Below, piece after piece: positions 1 to 12,024 of a stretch of 64,000 nt of DNA. The DNA comes from Apium graveolens (Eukaryota > Streptophyta > Magnoliopsida > Apiales > Apiaceae). The first letter of the stretch is position 1. Every line of letters starts with the position of its first letter. A program made the position numbers and the translations under genes. The DNA lies in assembly GCF_009905375.1 (NCBI RefSeq), contig NC_133657.1, positions 3,366,239 through 3,430,238 on the forward strand, read 5' to 3'. The notes under the pieces were generated by a model. The model did not search any database and was not told the origin of the DNA. It saw only the letters and a program-made list of their open reading frames with translations.

Positions 1-983
1 GACACCTATTTTAGGCCAAAAACATGTATGTTTTTCAAAAAGTTACCGAGTCTGATACTTGGACACGTGTCCATGTTCCACTTCTAGCGTAACATAGAAT
101 TTATCATAAAGAACATTACAATATAACTCTGGCATGTGCTTTGTTATTTAATAAGGGCGCTTATGCTTACTCTAGTAGTTAGTCACTTGGCCATAGTTTA
201 AGCAGAAGTAAACTTATAAATCATTTTGGCTAAACAAGAGCATGAAATTCTATGAATGATATTTGTGTAATATTTGGTACCAAGTTAAAGAAGTGGGATT
301 GGCATTAGAGAAGTAATATATTCACTTTAAAATGCATAGAGTACAAGCAAGTCATACGTACTTTCTAAGGATCCACTTGGGCAATCATGAGAATACCTGT
401 CGGTACTTGGGGATATATGAATACTTTGCTAACATGTTAAAAAATTTATTCACAAAGGATATTTCTAGATACAACAATCTGTTTTAAAAACACTTGTCTA
501 GTTTTTTATATAAACATATGCCTGCCTCATAAAATATATTAATCACAGGAGTATGTTTAGGCAAAGTAATTGTGTATCCCACACAATTTGCTCGTGGAGG
601 AAATTTAAATAGTATAAAAAAAAATTATTCAAAATTTTGGAGGGAGGGAGGAGGGAGGGGGGGGGGTGGCTTTCAGTACATTACTAATGTCTGTTGTTAG
701 CCATGTCACAGTTCTCTGTGAAATTGGAGAAAATGTGCAACTTTTACTATGGCTAACTTGAGAAAAGCCAATCCTTTCTATGCAAATATGATCTAAACAA
801 CTAAAAGTGTTTGGGTTAATGGTGCCAGGGATGCTTAGGTGATAACTGTAATTTTATGTCTCACATGTTTGGCCCCTCCCTATATAAAATGCATTACGAG
901 TTGTGACCATTTTTTTCTCGACACCGAGTTGCCATAGGTTTTGGACCTTTTATTTCTGATATTCTGTACCTTATGACCTGTAG
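1..983 (+). other. Intron of the IDM1-like gene (5' end outside the window)
   Basis: No convincing exon is visible here on either strand. The stretch ends in a pyrimidine-rich tract and an AG at 982-983, directly before the first recognisable coding exon, so it is read as the end of a long intron. Earlier exons of the gene, which would encode the PHD finger and most of the acetyltransferase fold, must lie left of the window. The stretch contains a G-rich tract at 639-669. Confidence 0.6.
639..669 (+). repeat. G-rich tract, possible G-quadruplex
   Basis: A run of GGAGGGAGGGAGG-type repeats passes directly into a run of about ten G. Four or more G-triplets separated by single bases meet the simple sequence rule for an intramolecular G-quadruplex. 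It lies inside the presumed intron of the IDM1-like gene. A function is not shown; it may only be a low-complexity expansion. Confidence 0.5.
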
Positions 984-1640
984 ATGCTGAGGTCCATCAA
1001 TATAGATAAGCTTGTGATGTCTGCGGTTCCTGCTTTAGTAGAGACTTGGACTGAAGGTTTTGGCTTTGAACGGTTAGAGGATGATGAAAGACGAGCTATG
1101 CGGCGGACAGCCAACCTCATGGTATTTCCAGGAACTGTATGGCTCCAAAAATCCCTCTGTAGGAGTGAGGTATCGAAGGAGCAACAAACCGGTGAGAATT
1201 ATTGTTCTCAGATTAATTAAACCCTTGGTTCTGTTCCTCCATTAAATTTTTATGAAAGTGCTTCAGTGTTAATTAACATGCTTACACCTGGCAAAATAGG
1301 AGAATGCTATGCATCGCCTTCTAAAAAAGACAGTTTGGGTGATTCAAAATCATTGTCTGAAGGAGGTCATGTGACTCGGACTGCAACATCAGAAAAAAAT
1401 TTGTCCACTGACAAAGTTGGAGTCAAGACAGAACTAGTTTCCAGTAATGGCAACAATATACAGATGGATAAAGACCAGATTGAAGGTTTAGATGCCCATT
1501 TCTCACAGCTGTCATTCGAGGAAAAAGAAGAAAATAACCAGTTGAAAGTTAGTGGCGTTAATTCAGTGCAAGTGTATCTCGAAAGAGGACATACCAAACA
1601 GCTAGAGAAAAGTAATGCAGCTCATAATATTGACGAATGA
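984..1640 (+). CDS. PHD-finger/N-acetyltransferase (IDM1-like) protein, last two exons
   Basis: Two exons are joined by a 75 bp GT-AG intron at 1192-1266 (phase 1, frame kept across it): 984-1191 and 1267-1640, with TGA at 1638-1640. The first exon carries the typical end of the acyltransferase domain of plant IDM1-like proteins: IDKLVMSAVPALVETWTEGF, then the FGF and LMVFPGTVWLQK segments. In the family these proteins join PHD fingers to a GNAT-like domain and read or modify histone H3 in the nucleus. The second exon adds a polar tail of about 125 residues, rich in S, E, K and N, with no recognised domain, as is common for the variable C-terminus. PHD fingers and the start lie outside the window, so the exact paralogue cannot be told. 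The gene converges on the lunapark gene. Confidence 0.8.
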
Positions 1641-2260
1641 AGGAGTCGAGGAAACTTTTGGTGTTGCGGTCAAAGTGCTTAAAAGGAATTTTGGATTCTT
1701 GTAGATTTACTCTCGAAAAAGCTTTAGAAGTTTAGAAAGGCCGTCGATATAACTGTAGCACAAAATCAAAATTTAAAATAGGGTGCACTTATAGTCTGTT
1801 TCCTTTTTTTTTACAAAGGAGTAAAAATTGCAGGCTTGGAACAACATTTTTGCATAGTGTATGGGAAACACGGTATGGAGGGAAAAAAATGGTTGTAATT
1901 TATGGCCTCGAATGGATGTCGAGTTGTCGACATCAAAATGATACATACGGTTGTCACTCTCATTGTATGTGGTGAGAAATGGCTTCTCTATTTTGATCTT
2001 GGCTTATGCGCCTTCACCGCCTGCGACAGGCGGAGTACAATGGGGACAAATTGTGTCTGGGTGTGTTTTTTAGTACCAATTTGCTGCTAATGTTGAGTTT
2101 TTCTGTTTCTATTTCACTTAAACAAGTGTGACAATTAGAGCCACCATGAGCCATAGTAAAAAGACCAGCAAATCCGAATTTTAGAAGCTTGTCTATCTCT
2201 TCTGCTATAGGCTGTTGGTAATGTGTCATGTTTTTGTCTTTTATAATAATAAAATGAAAT
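1641..2260 (+). other. Probable 3' UTR of the IDM1-like gene
   Basis: Non-coding stretch after the TGA. An AATAAA sequence at 2248-2253 is a plausible near-upstream poly(A) signal. A perfect 7 bp stem with a 3-base loop lies at 2017-2033 (CCGCCTG/CAGGCGG). The short frames here have no family resemblance. The UTR assignment is inferred from position only. Confidence 0.45.
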
Positions 2261-2824
2261 ATTATTTGTTCAAAATAGAATGTGAAAGATTACATATGAT
2301 CGGATCGACAAACTATAAACGACATCTCGGGTGGACATGCATGTACATTATATTTACCACGAGATAAAAAACAATTCAGCTTGAAAACAAAATAGATTAT
2401 GCAAGGAACAAGATGGAAAATCATACTTTCATGTCATAACTCTATATTTAACGTCAGAAAACGAAAGATTCACTTTCACTCTAGCATTTCATCTGTTCCA
2501 GAACTGTCAGTTAATTTAACTGAAACTTCCTAAATTCAAAATTGTCACAAATATAAAACCTCAATACCTCGTACAAATTCAAGCAGCGGAATTCCGTTAA
2601 ATGCTTATGCCAAGTAAACCAAGCTATTGTTACAAATATTCAGGTAAAGCTGTGCAATTTCTGCTGTGTATATATTTATATATAGAAACATATATTTTCT
2701 ACAAACCCTAGGCAAACCGTCACAAATCACAACAATTGACGTGGCTCTACCACCTATATAGAAACGGAGCGCAAGGGTCGAAAAAGAAAGCACTTGCAAT
2801 ATGTTCTTCCATGTACACCTGCAA
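2261..2824. other. Convergent intergenic stretch and 3' UTR of the lunapark gene
   Basis: Non-coding DNA between the 3' ends of two convergent genes. The right part (roughly 2600-2824) is probably transcribed from the minus strand as the 3' UTR of lunapark. No RNA gene or mobile element was recognised. Confidence 0.4.
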
Positions 2825-5800
2825 TCAACTTATCTCACTCTCGCATGCTGTTGTCTCGGATGCTTCTCTGTTCTCAACTGCAGCAGCCACAGCCACAGGG
2901 CTGCTGCTATTAGATGCTTTGTCACCCATGGGTCTCCTAACACTTTGGTCCATACTAACTTCATCAACTGGTGCTAAAGGCCCAGAAATAGGGGAACTAA
3001 TCAGTGAACTATCTGGGTAACTGCCTTCCAGTTGTTTTGGCCTATTCAAGGCATTGCAGTGTGGGCAATAGTAAGTTATGTACGGGTAATCTTCCTTCCT
3101 TGCAAGCCCTGTATCAAGAGGAAGTATTATAAATTTACTGAGAATGCTGGTTGAATTGTACATGAGTTGATTGAGTTACATTAAAGTTATTTATTGTTTA
3201 AAATAAGAAAAAAAGTTTAGTCCTGTAATTTTGATCTACTCACCATTGTGCATATGACAGTTGCCACATATAAGTGCATAAGATTGAGTAGGATCCTCTC
3301 CTACAAGCAAAGCTGCAATTCGAGCAATCCATCCCCCATCTTGCGCATGCAAAGTAGGATTTTCATGTTCAACAACCAGTTCGTCATGTCTAGCCATATC
3401 AGACCCCTCAGTTGCAGCATGTTGCAGCATTTCCCCTTCTAACTGATGCATAACAGCACTTGAACTGCTGCTGGATCTAGAGAGTGGTTGCTTGCGATTT
3501 CTCAGACCACTAGATTGGACATGTTCAACATCATTGCTCTTCCCTGTAGAGGGATTGAACTTTGATTCATCCCCCATATACAGTTTCAGGCCAGACTCTG
3601 CACCCAACTTGGACGCAAGAATAGTTGCAGCAGCTGCCTTTGCTGCTGGGTCAGGATCGTATCTCTGAAAAAACAAAAAATTAGGTTTACACACATCATA
3701 TTTTCGCAAATTATAATGCAAGTATCGTATTTCCACAATTTAAATTGAGTTACAAACTGCTACAGTTAAAAATTAAAGTACATGCTTCATGCCTTTTTAC
3801 TACCCTTCATAAAAGCTTAGAAATTGTTTCTCGACTTCAACTCAAGATGTAGTCCGAAATTATGACATATGTCAAGCTTTGAAACATATATTAACATAAT
3901 TTTGCTTAAAAAATAGCTCTATTTTTTTGTCCACAGAATCAAAAAGAGTTGACTTAAAATTTCAGCAAGTTCCAAAACAATTTAAAAGTCACACTATCTT
4001 GCTAAATTCGGAAACAATGGTGCATGAAATCAATTTTAACATCATTGAAGGCAAACAGTGAAGCACTTGGTTCTTTTATTATCTACAATTTTACATCATT
4101 CTACAGAGGTACCACAAATAAAGTCTACTGTTTCCAACTTTAGTGACCTACCATCAGGCATTTAAATTCTATATACTAACAATACAAGTAAGCTTGCAAA
4201 GCTTTATGACTATGTATAAAAGTCAACACAGGATGGTCGTTACCTGAATAAGTTGCTGCGTAGTATAATAATTAGTCTTTTCTTTCAGTTCATTAATTTT
4301 TTCTAGTCGTTCAGCCCGAAGCCTTTCTAGAGTTTTCTGATCCTTGCGATCACCTGGAAAATCACATCAACAATCATTAATCAGTAATAGCCGCCATCTT
4401 CATTAAATATTATAGTCTTTTATTGTTTTCTGTTCGTCCCAAAAAATATAATCATGACAAAATTGCATAACCTCTAGCAAAAACTTTAGAATATATACTG
4501 AAAAATATATACTGAAAAAAACTTTAGAATATATATTGAAAAATATATTCCCGAGATTAAAATAATAGACAACCCAAAAAACTAAATAAATTGCACTTCA
4601 TGGATCCTTGCCCAACTCCTTATGACTAAGGCACACAAGGCAGCTGACTCTTGCAACTTAGTTTAAAATGACAGCTCAAAAACCATATATTAAGCTAATG
4701 TGAATCCAATGATTATTAGAGAAGTAACATCAAAGAGATAATTATATACTTCATCATGTATATGTGCATTAAAGAAAAAAACGCAAACTTTGGGACCAAA
4801 AGAAAGTCTGGAATCTTCATGCACTAGATAATTGAATGGAGGGGACTATTTTAATAACCACCACTAGATTCAATTACCTATAAAACACTGCACATAAATA
4901 GCAGCCACATCCCATGGATGCTTGCTAATTGTCTTATAACCTAGTAGATACATGCTTGCAATTGAACAAACTGGATGTGTATTTTTGTCTCAATAACAAT
5001 TTATGACAGGAACAACAGAAGTCTTTCATGTAAATTATGTCCCTAAGAAGGAGAAAAATAAACTTCTTCCTACAATGTCCTTATATTCCTTGGGCTTTTT
5101 GTCATCACATCCATCTATATGTCAGCCAGTTTTTCAGATTAAATTTTCCAATGTTAGTCATTTTTAAGAGATAAAGCCCGGGCTACTGATTCTGGTATGG
5201 TTATATACTGAACCCTGTCACCCGTTTTACTTCTTCCAGAGTTAGTACTCGAGCAAAACATATTAAGGTCATGAAGTTGTCAACCTCGTAGTCACAAAAC
5301 CTCATCCAACACAAACAGTACGTATATAGAAAGAAATCAGTATCACGAGTTAAGAACTAGGAAGGAAGCTAAATTAACATCGAACTCTCAATCACAACAA
5401 TTAAAATATGTTAGTAGGATATCAATAAAATTCATGAGAGAAAAAAACTGAAGCTACTTACACATCTTTGTGAAGCTGACAATAGCTGAATAAATAAGTG
5501 TGGACAGAACAGGCAAAAGAAACATGGGTGACACACGTAACGCCCTCATCTTCCAGTTCAAATCCAATGACCTTGTTGTCATAAAAGCATAACACACTGC
5601 AATAACCTAGAAATGGGGAAGAAAAGTCATTCAAAAATAACATGTACACACTGCCAAGCAAAAAATATCTTCACAACCAGATGCTTTATACATGCATCTG
5701 AAAAGTGTTTCTACGCATTCATTTACAAAACATGTCTATGAAACTCACCTACGCAAAATCAGTTTAGAGGTCTGTCTAAGGGGTGCCAACATACATTATA

Positions 5801-7889
5801 TGACTCTAAGTATAACCAAGAAAAAAAATGTAATTTAGTGACAGACATCAAGTTCATATGGTCTTCATTGTTTGCATTTCAACAACTAAGGTACTGGGAT
5901 ATGTATGATACTCCGTGTGTTTCACAAAAACACCTCAAATTAAAAAATTCGGTATTAAGATAATTAGTTAAAAACTGCTAAGAACTGCATCTTACGCTGA
6001 GAGTATCATAGATTCTAAATGGCCTCGCTATCCAGCTTGTGAAACTTTCTATTTTCTTTTTACCTCTATCCAGCTTGTGAAACTTTATATTTTCTTTAGT
6101 AGAAGATTTCATGTAGAAATCAGAATGCATATGGCATTATGTACAAAAATTGCATTTTTCATATATTTACAATTTAATCTCTTAGCAGAACCCCTAAACA
6201 CTCTCAGTGTCATCACAGGTCCAGGCCTAGGCACGGTGACATCTCCGGCTCACTTTCATGTGCGCAGGGCAATATGCCAGGTGCAGGTGAGGTGCACCTT
6301 TTTCATGTGAAACCCAGATTAAGATCGTTAAAAAATAAAATATCAGGCATGAGAATGTAGTATTGATAGGTACTTATTCAAAGCTTTTATTTTTGAAGAT
6401 ACAAAACTTCACACTATTTCCTAATTAGCCATCAGACAGAATGTAGTATTGATAGGTACTTATTCAAAGCTTTTATTTTTGAAGATACAAAACTTCACAC
6501 TATTTCCTAATTAGCCATCAGACAGACGTAATTGATCATGCCAGACCTCACCCCAGATCAGACCTCAGACCGATCGATTGAAAAATGTGTATCTTCTTCC
6601 TTAGTCTGGTTGACGCCATAGTTTCCTACATTTTTCATTATCATGCTTGTTTCCTAGAACCAAACTCTATGTGTATGGCACACACATATTATAGATGATA
6701 ATAACGAAAATTGTAACCGAAGTTCGAACCCTCTCAAAATATATACACGCATTAGAATAGTATCAGAATACTATTTATTATTCATTGCTGCTGTACAAGT
6801 GTAATGGCACAATTAAATAAGTTTATCATGTTTATAATTTATTTTTCCCATTTAAGTTGCATGTTTGCATCTAATTTATAAAAAAACATTTTAACATGAT
6901 TTATTTACTACTTGTTGACTGTTGAGTTTTACTTTCTCTATAAAAGAATATCTCCATCTACTTATATCTTTTGTAACTCTAGGTCCTCTAGGAGAGTCCT
7001 GTGCCTCGGTGAGTTCTTATCATTTAAATAACACTAGGCATATATACAATAACTTCCTTCATTTTCTTAGCTTTTTAGATTTGAGAGATAACATCTTTAT
7101 TAAGTGCAGAAGGCTACGTGCTTTGACACAAACTCAAATTGAACTGTAGAGTACCAACTTATGGCGACTCCTTTGAACTATTACCACTTGACAAAAAAAT
7201 GTTGCACATTAGATATTCAGAAGGTCGCGCAGTCTATCTGTTATCCTCTAGGTCAGAGGTTCAAACCCCATAAAGTCAGGAACAACCTCTTTATAAAATT
7301 GAAATTTGAAAGATAACGGTAAGGTGCATCATTGCACACATCCAAACCTATCCTAAACCCTGCTAAGAGGGGAGCCTCATGCGACCTTTTTTTTAATCCT
7401 AAAGTCATGTATTAGAATCCCCATTTATAATTCATTGTATAGTATTGACAGGTAGTACTGTTACTGGAACCCTCAAGCACATAAAAGACCTAATTTTGAC
7501 AAACTGTGTGCAAGCAGCTTCAAGTTGTATACTTTCTACAGTGTAAACACATTGGATATCCAAAAGAGTAAAAACAGTGAAGCACAATAACTGAAAGCCT
7601 GAGACATCATTACCTCAAGTAATGCAGATAAAACAAGAATATTCCTAATTACCCCCCTCCGATTGATAGCTCGCTTTTTTAATCTAGCAACAATGGCAGC
7701 CTCTTCCTTGGAAATATGTTGCAATCTTTTCTCAAAGTCATCACCATGTAACCTAAATAATGTGTTCCATATTCGAGACATTACTCCCCTCTTTTTCTTC
7801 TTCGCTGTCTTCTCTTCTGAAGCTGTAGCTGGAAGATCTCCTGCGATCTCTGCAACTTCTTTATGGTCTTTCTTAGAGTCTCCAGCCAT
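2825..7889 (-). CDS. LNP: Lunapark (ER tubule three-way junction protein), complete
   Basis: Five coding exons on the minus strand: 7889-7614, 5606-5462, 4353-4244, 3664-3244, 3108-2825. All junctions are GT-AG and the exon lengths sum to 1236 nt, giving 411 residues plus stop. Features in order: a basic N-terminus; two hydrophobic segments at about residues 82-103 and 116-140, forming the lunapark hairpin; a helical charged stretch with AERLEKINELKEKTNYYTTQ; the YDPDPAAKAAAATILASKLG block; a serine-rich variable part; and a C4 zinc finger with cysteines at 310, 313, 332 and 335 (CGNCHMHNG, then YYCPHC). In this family lunapark sits in the ER membrane with the finger in the cytosol and stabilises tubule junctions; plant LNPs also act with the RHD3 GTPase and in its turnover. 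The ATG at 7889 was chosen because the exon fits the family N-terminus. No inactivating change is seen. Confidence 0.93.
6352..6523 (+). repeat. Perfect 86 bp tandem duplication in a lunapark intron
   Basis: The segment 6352-6437 is repeated without a mismatch at 6438-6523. It lies inside the first coding intron of lunapark (7613 to 5607). The exact identity points to a recent slippage or template-switch duplication, or to an assembly artefact. Confidence 0.9.
7222..7397 (+). mobile_element. Au-type SINE (degenerate copy)
   Basis: The tRNA-like head has a box B-like GGTTCAAACCCC at about 7258. Downstream come the blocks AACAACCTCTT, GGTAAGG and GGGGAGCCTCATGCG, in the same order as in the plant Au SINE family, followed by a short T-run. 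It lies in the first coding intron of lunapark. The edges are approximate and no target duplication was resolved. Confidence 0.65.
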
Positions 7890-7891
7890 TA

Positions 7892-8990
7892 CCTATTCAA
7901 ATATTAAGACAAATTCAATTTCTAAATAATTAAAAGTTTCATTTTTGGGATCATATGGTACGGTTTTGAAATTCAAGGAAAATTAGACCTACTTTATTCC
8001 AAAATGTACAACTTTGTCTAGGGATTGTAATATGGCAGGTCTTGCTAGCACTTATCTATTTAGTTTACACTTCACAGATTCGAAGCAAAATTATGCTAGT
8101 TTTGTACAATTTGTGCAGAAACGGTTATAGACCTTGCTATCAATCCTAAGGATTGTTCATGAGTTTAGGTCCTTTCACATTTTTTTGATTTTGTTTGCAT
8201 CTCTTTTTCCATAAACCTCTCTAGTTCAAGCCAAATTATGCAACTAGTCAATCAATTAGGTTGTTCAATTCCAAATCCTATAACTAGTTTAAACTAAAGA
8301 CACCTACCGTCCCCAACTTGTTAATTCAGGCTCGACCACCGCACTACATTGCTCAATCAATTACACTAATCAGTTTATCTCCATTAAATGAATTATTATC
8401 TCTGCACGGCAATGTAAAATAAAAACTCGATATATTCAGAATGACGATCTAGTCCAGACAGCTAAGCTAGTCCATAAAACCCTAAAAATAAAACCCTAGC
8501 CTTGAGCCATCCCCCAAGCCCAAAGTAGCAAACGCAAAAAAACCGGTAAAATGAATTCAATTACAAATAGACAATGCGATAAACAACAAAACCGCGAGCT
8601 AAACTACTAAAGCTATAGTTTTCCAGTATATATATTTATCGAAAAATTAACCAAAATAAAAAAGTTGTTCACGATGATCAGAATTGGATCTCAACAGTGA
8701 TTTTGATGCTTCGCTTAATATAAAACTATTTTTGTTCAAATTTGATGGATCGAGTGTTATTCATGTAATTAGTAATATATATAAATACATACACACGCAT
8801 ATGTTAATTGTTTATATATATATAATTAAGAATGAGAGTGCAGAAACTGTAAAGAGTGAGAGAGAGGTTACCACTAAAGATCTCAGTCGGAGACGGCGAG
8901 ATTCACACCGAGGTTGCGACGGCGAGGGCGAGATTTACGAGAGAGAGAGATTTACGAGAGAGAGAGAGATGTGAATGGGCTTATTTTAGA
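7892..8990 (-). promoter_or_regulatory. Lunapark 5' UTR with leader intron, and promoter-side GA repeats
   Basis: On the minus strand the ATG is preceded by an acceptor-like AG at 7893-7894, three bases upstream of the start codon. A matching donor (GTAACC) lies at 8871, so a leader intron of about 980 bp is likely, with a non-coding first exon from about 8990 to 8872. A GA microsatellite (about 8928-8970) falls in this leader. Plus-strand frames over it are low-complexity by-products. The transcription start was not determined. Confidence 0.5.
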
Positions 8991-10132
8991 TACTTTGAGT
9001 CTTTAACCCCTCTCACATGCCCGCCTCATTCCCTATACTCCGCACATTTGCCCCACTTTCCACTTATTGCATCTTGCCTCTTTCCTTTCCCTCATTCAAC
9101 TTTTAATTTTTGTTTTTTTTTTTGAATTTTTTGAATATAATTAACTATGATGCATTATTCATGTTCGAGAAGCTCTGTTATAGAAATCGGCCGATTTTTC
9201 AAAAATCGCCGATAAATCGCTCAAAAATATTGATCTGATTTGACCGATTCCCGATAAATCGCCGATAAATTATCCGATTTTTTAAAAATCGTCCGATAAA
9301 TCGTAAATCGGTATCTCAACCGAATAGTTCCGATTTCCGAAATCTGTAACACTGCCTAGAAGTTTTAATTTGTTAGGGTAATTGTTAATTTTGTAATTTT
9401 TTAGGAAATTAATATGTGTTTATATAAAGTTATGAGTATGTAGCACATGAATTTTATATTATTAGGAATTAATATGTGTTTATAAAAAGTTAACAGTGTG
9501 TACCAAATGCTTTCATATCGAAAAGAAAGAATATCAACATACATGAATTTTCAGTTTTAAGTTTTCAAAATTCCCAGAGAAAGAACGGCCCAAAACACTT
9601 GAAGGTTACACAAGACATGTATTTTTTTATGTAAAATTTTTAAAAAAGAATATGCATGATGAACTGTCACTCTTGTCAAAACAATATTTTAAATATTCCC
9701 TCCCAAATAAGGCGTATTTTGATTTTTCACTTAAAAAAAAGAGTTAAACACATTGAGTATCCTCATTCTAATTATTTTTTAGTTCTTTTAATGTAAAAAT
9801 CATTTGTTCTTTGAGGTCCCAGTTTTTTAATATACATTGATTCTCATTTATCAAATGCATTTATATGATAAAGTGTTTATACTGTCAATTTTTTAACCAG
9901 CATTTTTAAAATAAATGTTTTCAATAATTTTGATTTATTAATAATCACCCGTATTTATTTAGCTATAAATAATTAAAATTAAATGAATCGAGTATATTAT
10001 ATGACTTGACAAAGGTGGACAACTGAATCAAGCCTTTGTCAGTCCAACCTTTTGTTTTTTTCCCTCAAACTAATAATAATAATATAAAAAATTGAGCAAA
10101 GCCAATTATTAGCATCACAGGAGAATTGGTTA
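8991..10132. other. AT-rich intergenic DNA with short repeats
   Basis: No coding region is recognised. The stretch includes the CGATAAATCG-rich block (9181-9350). It also has two imperfect copies of a motif starting AATTAATATGTGTTTATA (near 9408 and 9466). The rest looks like ordinary AT-rich spacer. Confidence 0.5.
9181..9350. repeat. CGATAAATCG-rich block
   Basis: The near-palindrome CGATAAATCG and close variants (ATCGCCGATAAATCG, ATCGTCCGATAAATCG) occur about seven times in 170 bp in both senses. Such subterminal motif clusters are typical of hAT- or MULE-type plant DNA transposon ends. No clear terminal inverted repeat or target duplication was found, so the element type is open. Confidence 0.45.
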
Positions 10133-10835
10133 GGGGCTATTTATTTCAACAGTTTTCCAGAAAATTTTTCTTAGAAAATAGAAAATTTTGAATATGTGTT
10201 CAACTTGCATATTTTCTAAAATGAAAACTAGAAAAATGAAAAACACGATTTTCTAGATTTATAACTAGGAATGGAAAACTCTGGAAAACAGCTTTTTATT
10301 TTTTTATAATGTAAAAAAATAGAAAACACCCACGTTCTAACCTAATATGCACGCGTTCTAACCTAATATACACACATTCAGTGCCTTTTTATTCACTACA
10401 TTTTTATAAGATATGCATAATATATTATTATATTATTTCTTATGAAAATACATGAATATTATTATAATAATACAATTAATATTATTAATATTAATACATT
10501 TGTTTTAAACAAATAAATTGTTAACATAATAATACATAAAAGTTGATATATAATACAATTATTGAAAACTATAAAAATATAATTAAATAATTTAAAAACA
10601 AGTTTTCATAGTATAATTTTTAGTATAATTTTTGTTGACAATAACATTATTTATAATTGTTTATTGATTACATATAAGAACTATATATTTCAAATTTAGA
10701 AGTGTTCATATATATTTTTTACTTTTCTGTTTAAGTTAATTTAGAACATGTTTTCTCATTTTTCAGCAGAAATAGAAAAGTGAAAACTTTTTAGAAAATT
10801 GGAAAAAAGAAAACTGGAAAATTTTTAACAGCCCC
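10133..10835. mobile_element. Harbinger/PIF-type MITE, 703 bp
   Basis: It is flanked by TTA on both sides (10130-10132 and 10836-10838), the usual 3 bp target duplication of PIF/Harbinger elements. The ends are inverted: left GGGGCTATTT, then a CAGTTTTCCAG block; right, read on the minus strand, GGGGCTGTTA, then TTTTCCAGTTTTC. The interior is very AT-rich with no transposase frame, as expected for a non-autonomous element. Confidence 0.75.
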
Positions 10836-11027
10836 TTAGTTTTTCTTCTTCCCTACTTCAACAACATGATTTATACTGCCTTGCCTTCCCTGCTCGCGGA
10901 GAATGGTTGCAAGATGACGAAAAATCTAAGACGAACGCGTGGGAGCATGTCATGTTTTCTCTAAAGACCATTAAATAAATAGAAACGCCAGCTACAGTGG
11001 CACCAGCTCAAGAGAAATTAAACGTTA

Positions 11028-11162
11028 CTCCCTCCGTCCCGTTAAACGTTGTCTAATTTGACTTTCGGTACTGTTCACGGTAAGTGAAATTTTTATATTT
11101 AATACTAATACGAATTTAAAGATATTGGCAAACGTGTCCAACACAAATAGGAAACGAGGGAG
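11028..11162. mobile_element. Stowaway MITE, 135 bp
   Basis: The left end is CTCCCTCCGTCCC and the right end is the imperfect complement CGAGGGAG. TA lies on each side (11026-11027 and 11163-11164). These ends and the TA duplication are diagnostic of Stowaway elements mobilised by Tc1/mariner transposases. It is short and non-coding. Confidence 0.85.
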
Positions 11163-12024
11163 TAATAGAAAAGAAACATCTACTCAAGAGAAATAAACAT
11201 AAAATAATATAACTTCAAGACTCGAGAGAGAGAAAAACGTTAGCACGTACAATAAACTATCTAGTTATTCTGCCATGTTCATTACTGGATGGAATGACAG
11301 CAAGGGCATCAGCGTCTGTTTTACCATGCCAAATAAATAAACCAATATCTAACGCAGTTAAAAATGTAAAGCAGGTACTTACGGCCTACCCAGTTAGCCT
11401 CCTCAAGAAATTAAACATGATAACACAAGTGCAAAATAAAAATATTTAATGGATCAAAGTCCTCCGCAAACAGAAACAGTTACATCTTACTTGCGGGAAC
11501 TTTGGACTGACATGGTAGTAACTAGCCAGCTACCAATCATGTATCTTCAACTATAATCATAACTCTCATGCAGGTAATGCCGTGTTCACGGCAGCTTTCA
11601 CCCAAATTTCAATCATGGCAATAGGTGCCCGGTGCCATAAAGTTTCAGTTGCAATCAATAAGTATCATTTACTTGACCTTTTTCCCAATTCATAGAACTT
11701 GATCTGTTGATCAGAGATAATATATTTATGTACTAGTACCATAACCACATGATTTTTACCAAACTCCAACTTTTTCATACAATAACATAATCTCAGACAT
11801 GAAATAAAAGAAAAAAGAAACAGAACAAGTTCACAAATCATGATACAAATCCAATTTTAAATTTAAGACAAGAAACATGTATCTGCCAGCATGCTTTCAT
11901 AATTTTATGCTCCAGCTGGCTGCTCAAGAATCTATTCTTTCCAATTCCATTTTTCAACTTTGGTGGGAACACATTTGCATCTAGTGTTATTTTCTAGAAG
12001 ATGGTTCCCCATTTCCCAACTTTG
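11163..12024. other. Intergenic DNA and 3' UTR of the UBC13-like gene
   Basis: Non-coding. The last roughly 150-400 bases before 12025 are probably the minus-strand 3' UTR of the E2 gene. No element with clear ends was recognised in the rest. Confidence 0.4.

Noticed and set aside
8684..9125. Plus-strand frames over the lunapark leader
   Set aside because: They are composed of GA-repeat codons (RERER) and AT-rich filler, and lie over the presumed 5' UTR on the other strand.
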